Positions 36,581 to 45,452 are shown, counted from the first letter of the stretch. The stretch is 64,000 bases of DNA from an uncultured Allorhizobium sp. (GCA_958439205.1 OY288189.1:1627001-1691000), one strand, 5' to 3'. Made by a program: numbers and translations. Notes: generated by a model from the sequence alone, not told the origin.

Positions 36581-38140
36581 GTGAAGGTGCCGAAGATCCA
36601 CCTTTCACGAAAGCTCATGCTGATTTTGGGCGGGGTGCTGGTCACCCTTGGCGGCACGGGTGCCGCTGCCGTCTATATCGGTGCGGACAAGCTTCTCGGC
36701 CCCTCCTATGCCGAATTGAACGGGCTTGAATGCACCGAAGTCAAAACGGTAGAAATCCGGAAGAAAGATCGCTTCTGGGTCCGCAAATTCATCACCACCA
36801 ATGAGCCCGGCGACGGTCTGACCCGCGTCAAGACGGCGCTGCGCGTGGCAAAGACCCTGCAGGAAACGAAGAAGGCCGACCTGGTACAGGTCGTGGTGCT
36901 TGATGCCAGCGGTCCCAAGGACCGCTCGGGCATGCGCGGTCGTGCGGTCGGGGCTGATGTCATCTACGTTCCGGACCCGAGCCATGTGCCTCAGGAAATG
37001 TCGGCGCGTGTGCTGACGGCGCGTTATGCCGATGGCCTTGCCGCGCCGAATGGCGAGTTCTTCGGCGAGCGTGTTGATATGCTCGAAGCCGATATTCAGG
37101 CGCTTGTCGCCAAGCTCAACGATCAGACGGATTGTGTGAAGCCCGAAGGCCTGGTGCCGGAAGGTGAGGGCCATGGCGAGAAGGCCGCCGATGGTCACGG
37201 AGAGGCGCCGGCTCATGGCGCCGAGGATGCCCATGGTGAGAAGCCCGCCGAAGGGCATGGCGAGACGGATGCCAAGGGTGAGGCCGAAGGTCATGGCGAT
37301 GCGCCGGCCGGCGAACACGGTGAGGAAACTCCGGTCGCCGAGCACGGTGCCGAAGAAGACAAGGGTTGGATGGCCTCGCTGATGGGCATGGTCGGTCTCG
37401 GTGGCGATGAAGCGCCAGCCGAAGGACATGCTGCTTCGGCGGATGGCCATGCTGCGCCCGCCGATGGCCATGGTGCCGTGGCCGAGGGTCACGAGGCGCC
37501 GGCCGAGGATCATGCGGAACCGGCTGCTGTCGCCCATGGAGACGCAGGCTCTGGCGAGGCGCATGGAGACGCGGCGACCGATCATGCTGCCACGGATCCT
37601 GCCGCACATGCTGAAGAACCGGCTGCCGATGCGGCGCATGCGGCTGCGCCCGAGCATGGGGCAGAACAGGTCGCGTATACCGAAGAGAAGCCCGCTGTTG
37701 TTGATGAGGCTGCCGCCCATAGCGCGGATGAAAGCAGCCACGACGGTGCGGTCGAACAAGCCGCAGGCCATGAGGCAGTTGCTGGTGAGGCGCCTGTGGC
37801 CGAAGAGGCGCCCGCCGAAGGCGACGGCTGGTTCTCATCGCTGAAGAGCATGGTTGGGCTTGGCGGCTCCGAAGAAGAGGCGCCCGTCGCGGATGTTGCC
37901 GCTGAAGCCAAGCCCGCCGAGGGTTCGGATGGTGCCAAGAGCGCCGACCACGGGGCTGCCTGGCTGGAGAAGATGCGGGCACAGCCGATCGCGCCAGAGG
38001 GGGCAGGTGCTGCCGCGCCGGCAACGAAGCCGGAAGAGCATGGTGCTGCGACCCAGGCTCATCCACCCGCGGAAGACGAAGCGATCCTGCCGCCCAAGGC
38101 GAAGGCCAATGGTGACGAACATGCCAAGGCCGATCACTGA
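36581..38140 (+). CDS. Membrane-anchored histidine-rich protein
   Basis: I do not recognise a named family. The 519-residue protein starts at a GTG with GGAG eight bases upstream. Residues about 10-33 form one membrane helix (LMLILGGVLVTLGGTGAAAV). Residues about 45-190 look like a folded domain (LNGLECTEVKTVEIRKKDRF, then LVQVVVLDASGPKDRSGMRG). The remaining 325 or so residues are low-complexity Ala, Glu, Gly and His with 27 histidines, many in EGHGE or DGHA units. A segment is duplicated inside this tail: GWMASLMGMVGLGGDE and GWFSSLKSMVGLGGSE. Divergence from sitABCD and the shared Mur-type palindrome suggest, but do not prove, a role in metal binding or storage at the envelope. Confidence 0.75.
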   Translation: MKVPKIHLSRKLMLILGGVLVTLGGTGAAAVYIGADKLLGPSYAELNGLECTEVKTVEIRKKDRFWVRKFITTNEPGDGLTRVKTALRVAKTLQETKKADLVQVVVLDASGPKDRSGMRGRAVGADVIYVPDPSHVPQEMSARVLTARYADGLAAPNGEFFGERVDMLEADIQALVAKLNDQTDCVKPEGLVPEGEGHGEKAADGHGEAPAHGAEDAHGEKPAEGHGETDAKGEAEGHGDAPAGEHGEETPVAEHGAEEDKGWMASLMGMVGLGGDEAPAEGHAASADGHAAPADGHGAVAEGHEAPAEDHAEPAAVAHGDAGSGEAHGDAATDHAATDPAAHAEEPAADAAHAAAPEHGAEQVAYTEEKPAVVDEAAAHSADESSHDGAVEQAAGHEAVAGEAPVAEEAPAEGDGWFSSLKSMVGLGGSEEEAPVADVAAEAKPAEGSDGAKSADHGAAWLEKMRAQPIAPEGAGAAAPATKPEEHGAATQAHPPAEDEAILPPKAKANGDEHAKADH

Positions 38141-38191
38141 TCGCAGACATTACCTGGGCACCACGCGCGTCCACTCGCGGCCAAAAAACAG

Positions 38192-38223
38192 AAAAGCCCC
38201 GGTTCTTGAAGGCCGGGGCTTTT
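38192..38223. terminator. Bidirectional intrinsic terminator
   Basis: AAAAGCCCCGG (38192-38202) pairs perfectly with CCGGGGCTTTT (38213-38223), giving an A-run on one side and a T-run on the other. It ends both the histidine-rich gene and lysS. Confidence 0.85.
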
Positions 38224-38244
38224 GCATGTGAAGGTTAAACCCGC

Positions 38245-39741
38245 TCAGTCGTTGCGGTTGCGACGCGCGGGGAAGAGGATGATGTCGCGGATCGACGGTG
38301 CGTTGGTGAGCAGCATGACGAGGCGGTCGACCCCGATGCCGAGGCCGCCGGCGGGGGGCATGCCCTGGTCGATGGCATCGAGGAACTCGTCGTCGAGCTG
38401 CTTGTCCTTTTCGCCGCGCGAATGGGCCTGTTCGAGCTGCTCGACCATGCGCTTGCGCTGTTCTTCCGGGTCATTCAGTTCGGAAAACGCGTTGCCGACT
38501 TCCCAGGCGTTGCAATAGGTCTCGAAACGCTCGACGAGGCGCGGTTCGCCCGGCACTTCCTTGGCGAAGGGCGAGATGTCCTTCGGGAAGTGGGTAACAT
38601 GGCTCGGCTGAATCAGCGTGCCCTCGACCTTTTCCTCGAATATGAAGGCGAGGCATTCGCCCCAGGTCCAGTCCTTCTCCACGGCAAAGCCGGCAGCCTT
38701 GGCGGCAGCACGGGCTTCCTCGTCGGTCTTCATGCTGAGGAAGTCGATGCCGGTTGCTTCCTTGACGGCGTCGGGCATGGGCACGCGCTTGAACGGGCCC
38801 TTGAAGGAGATTTCCTTGTCACCGAAGGTGATGTCCGTGGTGCCGTGGATCGAGACGGCCAGCGTCTCGAACATGCGCTCGACGAGGCCCATGATGTCCT
38901 CGTAGTCGGCATAGGCCCAGTAGCATTCCAGCATGGTGAATTCGGGGTTGTGGCGGGTCGACACACCTTCGTTGCGGAAGTTGCGGTTGACCTCGAACAC
39001 CTTGTCGGCAAGGCCTGAGACCAGCGTGCGCTTCAGGAACAGTTCCGGCGCGATGCGTAGGTACATGTCCATCTTCAGCGTGTTGTGGTGGGTCTTGAAA
39101 GGCTCGGCTGTCGCGCCGCCATAGACGGTCTGCAGCATCGGGGTCTCGACCTCGAGGAAGCCTTCGGCCTCCATGAAGCGGCGGATGCCGGAGACGATCT
39201 TCGAGCGCTGCTGGAAGCGGAGCTTGGATTCTTCGTTGGTGAGGATGTCGAGATGGCGCTTGCGGTAGCGAAGCTCGATGTCGGCAAGACCATGATACTT
39301 TTCCGGCATGGGCAGCAGCGTCTTGGTCAGCATGGTGATTTCATGGGCGTTGATGGTGAGTTCGCCGCGCTTGGTGCGACGAACCTGACCCTTGACGCCG
39401 ATGATGTCGCCGAGGTCGATCATCGGCAGCAGCGCGCGGGCTTCTTCCGGCGTCGTGTCCTTGTGGGAGAAAATCTGGATCTTGCCCGAGGCATCATGGA
39501 TGTCCATGAACATGCCGGAATTGCGCGAGGAATAGACGCGACCGGCCACCGTGATGATGTCGTCCGACAGCTCGTCCAGCTCCAGGCCCGCATATTTCTC
39601 GGCAAATTGCGCATTGGTCATCGTGCGGTGGAAATGCGCCGGATAGACGTCACCGACCTGTTCGCGCAGCAGCGCGAGTTTCTGGCGGCGGACTTCTGTC
39701 GGGTCGGAGGAGAGGGCGGTTTCGGTGGTCTGTTCGGTCAT
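38245..39741 (-). CDS. lysS: Lysyl-tRNA synthetase, class II
   Basis: The 498-residue class II synthetase charges tRNA-Lys. An N-terminal OB-fold anticodon-binding domain (VAGRVYSSRNSGMFMDIHD) is followed by the catalytic core. Motif 2 is visible as FEVNRNFRNEGVSTRHNPEF and motif 3 as GMPPAGGLGIGVDRLVMLL. Length is normal. Several possible starts exist near 39741; the ATG there gives MTEQTTETALSS. The gltX gene lies upstream in the same direction across a palindromic repeat. Confidence 0.97.
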   Translation of the reverse strand: MTEQTTETALSSDPTEVRRQKLALLREQVGDVYPAHFHRTMTNAQFAEKYAGLELDELSDDIITVAGRVYSSRNSGMFMDIHDASGKIQIFSHKDTTPEEARALLPMIDLGDIIGVKGQVRRTKRGELTINAHEITMLTKTLLPMPEKYHGLADIELRYRKRHLDILTNEESKLRFQQRSKIVSGIRRFMEAEGFLEVETPMLQTVYGGATAEPFKTHHNTLKMDMYLRIAPELFLKRTLVSGLADKVFEVNRNFRNEGVSTRHNPEFTMLECYWAYADYEDIMGLVERMFETLAVSIHGTTDITFGDKEISFKGPFKRVPMPDAVKEATGIDFLSMKTDEEARAAAKAAGFAVEKDWTWGECLAFIFEEKVEGTLIQPSHVTHFPKDISPFAKEVPGEPRLVERFETYCNAWEVGNAFSELNDPEEQRKRMVEQLEQAHSRGEKDKQLDDEFLDAIDQGMPPAGGLGIGVDRLVMLLTNAPSIRDIILFPARRNRND

Positions 39742-39801
39742 CGTGTGGTTGCCTTCTACGGCTTTGTTCGTTTCAGTTCGCCGGTGCAGCGGGCTCGGTT
39801 A

Positions 39802-39905
39802 ACCCTCCCCCTTGTGGGGAGGGTCGGAGCGAAGCGACGGGGAGGGGAAGCGTCTTGCTCGGGGCTAAGACCCCTCCCCAACCCCTCCCCACAAGGGGGA
39901 GGGGC
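39802..39905. repeat. Palindromic repeat between gltX and lysS
   Basis: CCCTCCCCCTTG-TGGGGAGGG near 39804-39826 and CCCCTCCCCACA-AGGGGGAGGGG near 39881-39905 are inverse copies bracketing about 55 bases. It belongs to the same broad type as the other CTCCCC/GGGGAG elements in this window. Confidence 0.6.
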
Positions 39906-39910
39906 TACCC

Positions 39911-41368
39911 TCAGTTCTGCGCACCCGCCATCGCGGTCAGCACCTGGATCGCAACCTTCAACCGCTGGCGCACGACCGAGCGGCCGAGCAATGCCATCGA
40001 GTCAAACAGCGGCAGCGAGCGCTGGCTGCCGGAGACGGCGACGAAGAGGGGCGGGGTGACGACGCGGAGCTTCTTTTCCATGCGCTCGGAGATCGCGCGC
40101 AGCTCTTCCTCGATGGTCGTGACATTCCATTCGAGGATCTTTTCGAGATCCGCCTGAACGGTGGTGACGATTTCGAGCGTCTCGGCCGGGCTGGTCTTCA
40201 GGCCGCCAAAGGAGGCGGGCGTCAGGCCGACGTCGTTGGCGAGCAGGAAGCCGGCAAGCGGCGGGACTTCGCCAAGCTTGGTGACGCGGCTCTGGGCGAG
40301 CTTCAGGCCTTCGACGAGACGGTCGTTTTCCATCGACCAGTCGAGTACGCGGGCAACAAACTCTTCCGGTGTCAGCTTCTCGCGCAGCCAGCGGCCGTTC
40401 AGCCAGTCGAGCTTCTGGATGTCGAAGATCGCGCCGGCTTTGGAGAGGTTGTCGGGGTCAAACTTCGCGATCAGCTCTTCCATCGACAGCAGCTCTTCGC
40501 CTTCGGCGATCTGGATGAAGAACAGTCCGAGGAAGTTCATCAGGGCTTCCGGCAGGTAGCCGAGGGCCGAGTAATAGGAGATCGAGGTCGGGTTCTTGCG
40601 CTTCGACAGCTTCGACTTGTCGTGATTGCGCATCAGCGACAGGTGCATGAAGACCGGCGGTTCGAGACCGAGATGCTTGTAAATCAGGATGTGCTTCGGC
40701 ACGGAAGCCAGCCACTCCTCGCCGCGGGCGACGTGGGTGATCTTCATCATGTGGTCGTCGACGACGTTGGCCATGTGATAGGTCGGCATGCCATCGCCCT
40801 TCAGCAACACCTGCATGTCGACGCTTTCCCACGGGATCGACACGTCGCCATAGACGCCGTCGTGGAAATCGCAGGATCCTTCGCTCGGCACCTTCAGGCG
40901 GATGACATGGGGCTCGCCTGCAGCAACGCGGCTGGTGACTTCTTCGGCCTTCAGGTGCAGGCAGTGGCCGTCATAACCCGGCGGCTTGCCGGCGGCGCGC
41001 TGGGCTTCGCGCATGCTCTCAAGCCGTTCCGGCGTGCAGAAGCAATGGAATGCGCCGCCATTGTCGAGCATCTTGTCGACGTAGGGGCGATAGAGATCCT
41101 TGCGCTCGGACTGGCGATAGGGACCATAGGGGCCGCCAACATCGGGGCCTTCCGACCAGGTGAGGCCGGTCCACTTCAGGGCGTCCAGCACCTTCTGCTC
41201 GAATTCCGCGGTCGAGCGGGTCGCGTCGGTGTCCTCGATGCGCAGGATAAACTCGCCGTCGAATTTCTTCGCGAAGAGGTAGTTGAACAGCGCGATATAG
41301 GCGGTGCCGACATGGGGCTCGCCGGTCGGGGAGGGGGCAATGCGGACGCGGACGCCGGACTTGGTCAT
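39911..41368 (-). CDS. gltX: Glutamyl-tRNA synthetase
   Basis: The 485-residue class I synthetase charges tRNA-Glu. The HIGH-type signature is in PSPTGEPHVGTAYIALFNY and the KMSKS-type loop is KLSKRKNP. Length fits bacterial GltX. Rhizobia often have two GltX paralogues, one of which may also act on tRNA-Gln as part of the indirect amidation pathway; which one this is cannot be told. The start ATG at 41368 is followed by MTKSGVRVRIAPSP. Confidence 0.96.
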   Translation of the reverse strand: MTKSGVRVRIAPSPTGEPHVGTAYIALFNYLFAKKFDGEFILRIEDTDATRSTAEFEQKVLDALKWTGLTWSEGPDVGGPYGPYRQSERKDLYRPYVDKMLDNGGAFHCFCTPERLESMREAQRAAGKPPGYDGHCLHLKAEEVTSRVAAGEPHVIRLKVPSEGSCDFHDGVYGDVSIPWESVDMQVLLKGDGMPTYHMANVVDDHMMKITHVARGEEWLASVPKHILIYKHLGLEPPVFMHLSLMRNHDKSKLSKRKNPTSISYYSALGYLPEALMNFLGLFFIQIAEGEELLSMEELIAKFDPDNLSKAGAIFDIQKLDWLNGRWLREKLTPEEFVARVLDWSMENDRLVEGLKLAQSRVTKLGEVPPLAGFLLANDVGLTPASFGGLKTSPAETLEIVTTVQADLEKILEWNVTTIEEELRAISERMEKKLRVVTPPLFVAVSGSQRSLPLFDSMALLGRSVVRQRLKVAIQVLTAMAGAQN

Positions 41369-41624
41369 GGGTAAAGCTCGTGGTGCGTGCGGATGATCGG
41401 CAGTTTAGCGCCGGATCTTGAAATTGTGAGGCTGCCGGTAAGGGCCGGTGAGAACGGAGTTCGGCACCTTGGCGCCGCCTGTTCCACAGGGTGGCCTTAG
41501 GCCATATTCAGGGCCGTGCGTCAAGAAAAACCACGGAAACCGGCCTTTCGAGCGGCGCTGAAAAAATCGTCAAAAATTTTTTGGGAGAGCCGGAACCTGG
41601 GGTCGGATCCGGCGTTCTTAGAGC
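41369..41624. other. Gene-poor region upstream of gltX
   Basis: No gene is seen here. It must hold the gltX promoter (minus strand) and possibly a plus-strand promoter for the structured RNA candidate that follows. No convincing -35/-10 pair was recognised in either direction. An A/T-rich stretch (GAAAAAATCGTCAAAAATTT) at about 41560-41579 is notable. Confidence 0.4.
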
Positions 41625-41743
41625 AGAGCGCAGGCCGTGCCAACCGGACGCGACGGGATATGGGGAACACGGGAGTTTTTCCGGTTTCTATCCGTGGCCA
41701 ACGAAATGGCAGGCGAGCCCCTTAACCGTCCGGCCTGCGCTCT
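41625..41743 (+). ncRNA. Candidate structured RNA, possibly 6S-like
   Basis: AGAGCGCAGGCCG (41625-41637) pairs perfectly over 13 bases with CGGCCTGCGCTCT (41731-41743), closing a 119-base region. Inside, TGCCA (41638-41642) pairs with TGGCA (41707-41711), ACGGGATA (41653-41660) with TATCCGT (41689-41695) and CGGGA (41670-41674) with TCCGG (41679-41683). The result is a rod with a large 3' bulge at 41712-41730. A strong terminator follows 21 bases later. The long rod with an internal bubble recalls 6S RNA, but I cannot confirm this. The opposite strand could fold similarly, so the strand is a preference based on the terminator position. Confidence 0.5.
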
Positions 41744-41764
41744 CCCCAAGTCCCCGCCCCCAAG

Positions 41765-41793
41765 GAAAACCTGCGTCCGCCGACGCAGGTTTT
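41765..41793. terminator. Strong terminator after RNA candidate
   Basis: AAAACCTGCGTC (41765-41776) pairs perfectly over 12 bases with GACGCAGGTTTT (41781-41792), followed by further T. It works on the plus strand for the RNA candidate and on the minus strand for the SLC13-type permease gene. Confidence 0.85.
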
Positions 41794-41824
41794 TCTTTGT
41801 GCGCATTTCTGCGCACTGGCCGGC

Positions 41825-43594
41825 TCAGCTGACCGGCCAGACCATCAGCAGCGCCGGGACCGAGACCAGGACGATGAGGATGGAGAGGGGAAGCCCAAGC
41901 CTCGGATAGTCCGAAAAGCGGTAGCCGCCGGGACCCATGACCAGCGTGTTGCACTGGTGGCCGATGGGGGTGAGGAAATCGCAGCCTGCACCAATGGCAA
42001 CTGCCATCAGGAAGGCCTCCGGCTTGTAGCCGAGGCCGGTCGCGAAGCTTGCAGCAATCGGGGCCATGACGAGAACCGTCGCGGCATTGTTGAGGAATGG
42101 CGTGACCGCCATGGCGGTCAGCAGGATCATCGCGACCGCACCCCAGGCCGGCATGCCGCCGGCTGCGGCATTGAGCCAACCGGCAATGACGTCACTGCCA
42201 CCTGACGTGCGCAACGTATCGGCTACCGGGATCAGGGCTGCCAGCATGACGAGGATCGGCCCGTCGACGGCGCGGTAGACCTCGCTCACAGGGATGACGC
42301 CGAAGGCGACCATGGCAAGAGCCGCGGCGAAGAAGGCGATTGCGACGGGAGCGAGGCCGAGCGCGGTTGCGCCCATGGCGATGACGAGGATCGCGAGCGG
42401 GATGAAGATGTTGCGGCTGGTGCCGAGCAGGATTTCGCGTTCGGCGAGCGGCAGACAGCCAAGCTCGGTCAGGATCGACGGCATCTGCTGGCGCAATCCC
42501 TGGAGCACCACGACGTCGCCCGAGCGAAGTGTCAGCTGGCCGAGGCGCTCGCGGATGCGCTTGCCCTGGCGGCTGACAGCCAGAAGGTTGACGCCGTAGG
42601 TGTGGACCAGCGACAGCTCGCTGGTTGTCTGGCCGATCAGCGGCGAGCCGCGTCCGATGACGGCCTCGACGGAGGAGATATCGCCACGCCGCTTGCGGTC
42701 GCCTTCGGTGTTGCCGGACAGGCTGAGATTTCCCTGAGAGACGATGCGGTCCAAAGCCTCGGACGGTCCTTCAAGGAGAAGTGTATCCTCCTCGTGCAGC
42801 AGGACATCCGGGAAGGGCGACAGACGTGTCTGGCCGCGCAGGATGGCGGAAGCCGTCACCTCGCCGTGGGACGTCTGCAGAAGATGATGCAGCGTCTTGC
42901 CGACGAAGGGAGACTGGCGGGTGATCATGGCTTCGGTCGCGAAGCTCGAGGCTTCGAGCGCCTCCTGCAGCGAGGGATTCTGGTTCTCGCGGCGCGGCAC
43001 CAGCCAATAGAAAAAGATCAGGAAGACGATACCGGCTGCGGCGAGCGTCGCGCCGACCGGCGTGAAGTCGAACATGGTGAAGGGCTGGCCGGTCAGCTCT
43101 TCCCGCAGGCGGGAGACGGCGATGTTCGGCGAGGTGCCGATCTGCGTCATCAAGCCGCCGAGCAAGGCGGAGAAGGCCATGGGCATGAGGAACACGGATG
43201 GCGGGACGCTCGATCTGCGGGCGAACTGGAAGGCGACCGGCATCATGATGGCGAGGGCGCCGATGTTCTTGATGAAGGCCGAGAGCACGGTCACGGTGAC
43301 CAGCAGCAGCATCATCTGGCCGTGTAGCGATGTCAGCGCCGGGAAAAAGCGCTTGATGGCGAGATCCACCACGCCGGAGCGCGCGACACCCGCACTGACC
43401 ACCAATGCACTGCCGACGATGATGACCAGATCGTCGGAGAAGCCGGAAAAGGCATCGGCTGCCGGCAGCAGCCCGAGAACGACCGCAGCGACGAGCGCCA
43501 CGCAGGCCACGACGTCGTAGCGAAACTTCTCCCAGAGAAAGGCGGCCATCATCACCGCGATGAGGCCGAAGGCGAGGATTTGCTCGTATGTCAT
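41825..43594 (-). CDS. SLC13/DASS-family permease with two TrkA-C domains
   Basis: The 589-residue inner-membrane protein has an N-terminal bundle of helices (MTYEQILAFGLIAVMMAAFL, then IIVGSALVVSAGVARSGVVD). Two TrkA-C (RCK_C) domains occupy the middle at about residues 215-400, and a second helix bundle follows with PFLNNAATVLVMAPIAASFA and GPGGYRFSDYPRLGLP. This is the usual make-up of sodium/sulfate or dicarboxylate symporter relatives that carry RCK domains. Substrate cannot be read; sulfate and other anions are possible. The start at 43594 avoids a non-membrane extension to 43702. Confidence 0.85.
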   Translation of the reverse strand: MTYEQILAFGLIAVMMAAFLWEKFRYDVVACVALVAAVVLGLLPAADAFSGFSDDLVIIVGSALVVSAGVARSGVVDLAIKRFFPALTSLHGQMMLLLVTVTVLSAFIKNIGALAIMMPVAFQFARRSSVPPSVFLMPMAFSALLGGLMTQIGTSPNIAVSRLREELTGQPFTMFDFTPVGATLAAAGIVFLIFFYWLVPRRENQNPSLQEALEASSFATEAMITRQSPFVGKTLHHLLQTSHGEVTASAILRGQTRLSPFPDVLLHEEDTLLLEGPSEALDRIVSQGNLSLSGNTEGDRKRRGDISSVEAVIGRGSPLIGQTTSELSLVHTYGVNLLAVSRQGKRIRERLGQLTLRSGDVVVLQGLRQQMPSILTELGCLPLAEREILLGTSRNIFIPLAILVIAMGATALGLAPVAIAFFAAALAMVAFGVIPVSEVYRAVDGPILVMLAALIPVADTLRTSGGSDVIAGWLNAAAGGMPAWGAVAMILLTAMAVTPFLNNAATVLVMAPIAASFATGLGYKPEAFLMAVAIGAGCDFLTPIGHQCNTLVMGPGGYRFSDYPRLGLPLSILIVLVSVPALLMVWPVS

Positions 43595-43689
43595 TGGGCT
43601 CCGGCCAAATGCGGATGGTCGATGAAGGCGTAAGCGCTGACAGCAATTCCGGCAAGAGCCGATCGGTTCCGGCGCGATCGCTGCAGATA

Positions 43690-43718
43690 AAAAAAGGCCC
43701 ATCTCACGACAGGCCTTC
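43690..43718 (-). terminator. Intrinsic terminator of terC-type gene
   Basis: On the minus strand AAGGCC pairs with GGCCTT around about 12 bases and is followed by TTTTTT, 19 bases after the stop of the TerC-family gene. Confidence 0.7.
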
Positions 43719-43737
43719 TTTTCAATTCAGCTGGTGC

Positions 43738-44496
43738 TCAATGCACCGCGGTCTTGGCTGCGCGGTCACGCTCGCGCTTGCGGCGGGCGAACATGTTGAG
43801 CACTTCGACCAAGGCCGAGAAGGCCATTGCGGCGTAGACATAACCCTTCGGCACATGGAAGCCCATGCCCTCGGCGATCAGCGTCGTGCCGATCATCATA
43901 AGGAATGCCAGAGCCAGCATGACGATGGTGGGATTTTTCTCGATGAAGTTGGCAAGCGGGGTGGCTGCCACGAGCATGACGGTGACGGCTGCGACTACGG
44001 CGACGACCATGATCGGGACATGCGGGGTCATGCCGACGGCGGTGATGATGCTGTCGATCGAGAAGACGAGGTCGAGGATCAGGATCTGACCAATTGCGCT
44101 GGCAAAGGTGGTCGATGCTGTTGAGGCGATGAAGTCCTCTTCCTTGTCGACCGGGTCCACGGCGTGGTGGATTTCCTTCGTTGCCTTCCAGACGAGGAAG
44201 AGACCGCCGGCGATCAGAATCATGTCCTTCCACGAGAAGCCGTGGCCGAAGAGCTCGAAGACCGGCGTGGTCAGCTGGACAATCCAGGCGACGGTACCGA
44301 GCAGGCCCAGGCGCATGACCAGTGCAAGCCCGATGCCGATGCGGCGGGCCTTTTCGCGCATCTCTGCAGGCAGCTTGTTGGTCAGGATCGAGATGAAGAT
44401 GAGGTTGTCGATGCCGAGAACGACTTCCATGACGACAAGCGTCACGAGTGCGACCCAGGCGGCGGGGTCCTGGAGGAGAACGCTGATATTTTCCAT
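43738..44496 (-). CDS. TerC family membrane protein
   Basis: The 252-residue integral membrane protein has seven or so helices with the acidic motifs typical of Ter[19 protein letters not shown] near the N-terminus and [17 protein letters not shown] in the second half. Members have been linked to tellurite resistance and to manganese export or metal loading of secreted proteins. A C-terminal tail [12 protein letters not shown] is basic. The gene stands alone with its own terminator. No manganese riboswitch was seen upstream. Confidence 0.88.
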   Translation of the reverse strand: MENISVLLQDPAAWVALVTLVVMEVVLGIDNLIFISILTNKLPAEMREKARRIGIGLALVMRLGLLGTVAWIVQLTTPVFELFGHGFSWKDMILIAGGLFLVWKATKEIHHAVDPVDKEEDFIASTASTTFASAIGQILILDLVFSIDSIITAVGMTPHVPIMVVAVVAAVTVMLVAATPLANFIEKNPTIVMLALAFLMMIGTTLIAEGMGFHVPKGYVYAAMAFSALVEVLNMFARRKRERDRAAKTAVH

Positions 44497-44608
44497 GAGT
44501 GTCTACCGTGCTGATCAAACGGATGGGGGACCTAGGACATGAGACATATCCCGGGGAATGGCAAGCAGCGATTTAAAGTCCGAGATCGGAACAAAGTTCC
44601 GTCGATGA

Positions 44609-45310
44609 TCAGCCGCGGGCTTCGGTGCTTTTCGGGCCGTAGAAGTTCATGAACATGCGAAGGCCCGACTCCACCACGCGTGCGATTTCCGTGTCATCGG
44701 GGCGCACGGGAATGTCGTTGAACAGGCGCTTCTTGAAATAGCCGGCCGTCGACATGTCGATGAACTGACGGGCGGCAAGATCCGTGTCCTCGACGTCGAG
44801 TTCGCCCTTGTCGTTGGCAGCCGCAATATAGTCCTGCAGCAGAACCTTGATGTTCGTCGGAGACGAGGCGAAGAAGCGCTGACAGAGAGTCGGCATGCGA
44901 TCGAGCACGCCCATAAGGATGCGCATCGTCGGGATCATTTCCGTGTCGAGAATGAAGTGCGCGTGGGCCAGCGCATAGCGCCGCAAGCCTTCCTCGACAT
45001 TGGCGCTTTCTTCAAGGATCTGACGGATGGCGGCATCGAATGCGCTCTTCTCCCGTTCCACGAGAGCGCCGAACAGATCTTCCTTGCTCTGGAAATAGAC
45101 GTAGATGGTGCCCTTCGACACGCCCGCCTCGCGGGTCACGTCATTCATGCTTGCGGCGTCATAGCCGAGCTTCATGAAGACGCGCTTCGCGCCGTCCAGG
45201 ATCTGGCCTCGCTTCACAGGGTCTGCGCCCGCTGCGAAACGGCCGACCCCACCGCAACCCTCGGGGGCTGCTATCGTGATCTCTTCCTGTTTCATCCTCT
45301 GCCTCGGCAT
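44609..45310 (-). CDS. emrR: TetR-family repressor (EmrR-type)
   Basis: The 233-residue regulator has a TetR helix-turn-helix at about residues 36-82 (ILDGAKRVFMKLGYDAASMN, then VTREAGVSKGTIYVYFQSKE). An all-helical ligand domain follows. Divergent placement beside an EmrA-EmrB pair with a palindrome between matches the emrR-emrAB locus described in Sinorhizobium, so it is likely the local repressor. Both 45310 and 45295 are possible starts. A good promoter lies just upstream and partly abuts the palindrome. Confidence 0.85.
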   Translation of the reverse strand: MPRQRMKQEEITIAAPEGCGGVGRFAAGADPVKRGQILDGAKRVFMKLGYDAASMNDVTREAGVSKGTIYVYFQSKEDLFGALVEREKSAFDAAIRQILEESANVEEGLRRYALAHAHFILDTEMIPTMRILMGVLDRMPTLCQRFFASSPTNIKVLLQDYIAAANDKGELDVEDTDLAARQFIDMSTAGYFKKRLFNDIPVRPDDTEIARVVESGLRMFMNFYGPKSTEARG

Positions 45311-45371
45311 TCTGCCTTCAAGACTATTAACCCAATCGGATCTTCGCTGAAAATCCGCGTTTCTATGCCTT

Positions 45372-45400
45372 GATATGCGTTAGCAAAGGCTATATGTCAA
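45372..45400 (-). promoter_or_regulatory. Promoter of emrR
   Basis: On the minus strand TTGACA (45400 to 45395) and CATATC (45377 to 45372) are separated by 17 bases. The -35 hexamer ends three bases from the palindromic operator, so occupancy would block it. Confidence 0.55.
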
Positions 45401-45402
45401 TC

Positions 45403-45416
45403 GAACCGAACGGTTC
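45403..45416. promoter_or_regulatory. Operator of emrR-emrAB
   Basis: GAACCG and CGGTTC flank AA as a perfect 14-base palindrome, with further TCGAA symmetry outside (TTCGAA at 45418-45423 overlaps it on the right). It lies between the two divergent starts and next to the emrR -35 element, the expected place for a TetR-type operator. Confidence 0.65.
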
Positions 45417-45452
45417 AGTTCGAATAAATTCAACCAATCCCCGGTCCGTATC

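Noticed and set aside
41516..41909. Short open frames across the structured RNA region
   Set aside because: They lack ribosome sites and protein-like composition and cross strong stems and a terminator.
44497..44608. A manganese (yybP-ykoY) riboswitch before the TerC-family gene
   Set aside because: The 112-base leader shows no recognisable conserved loops of that riboswitch and no terminator stem.
45401..45426. A tRNA-like TTCGAA segment
   Set aside because: It is part of the emrR operator palindrome; no acceptor or anticodon stems are present.
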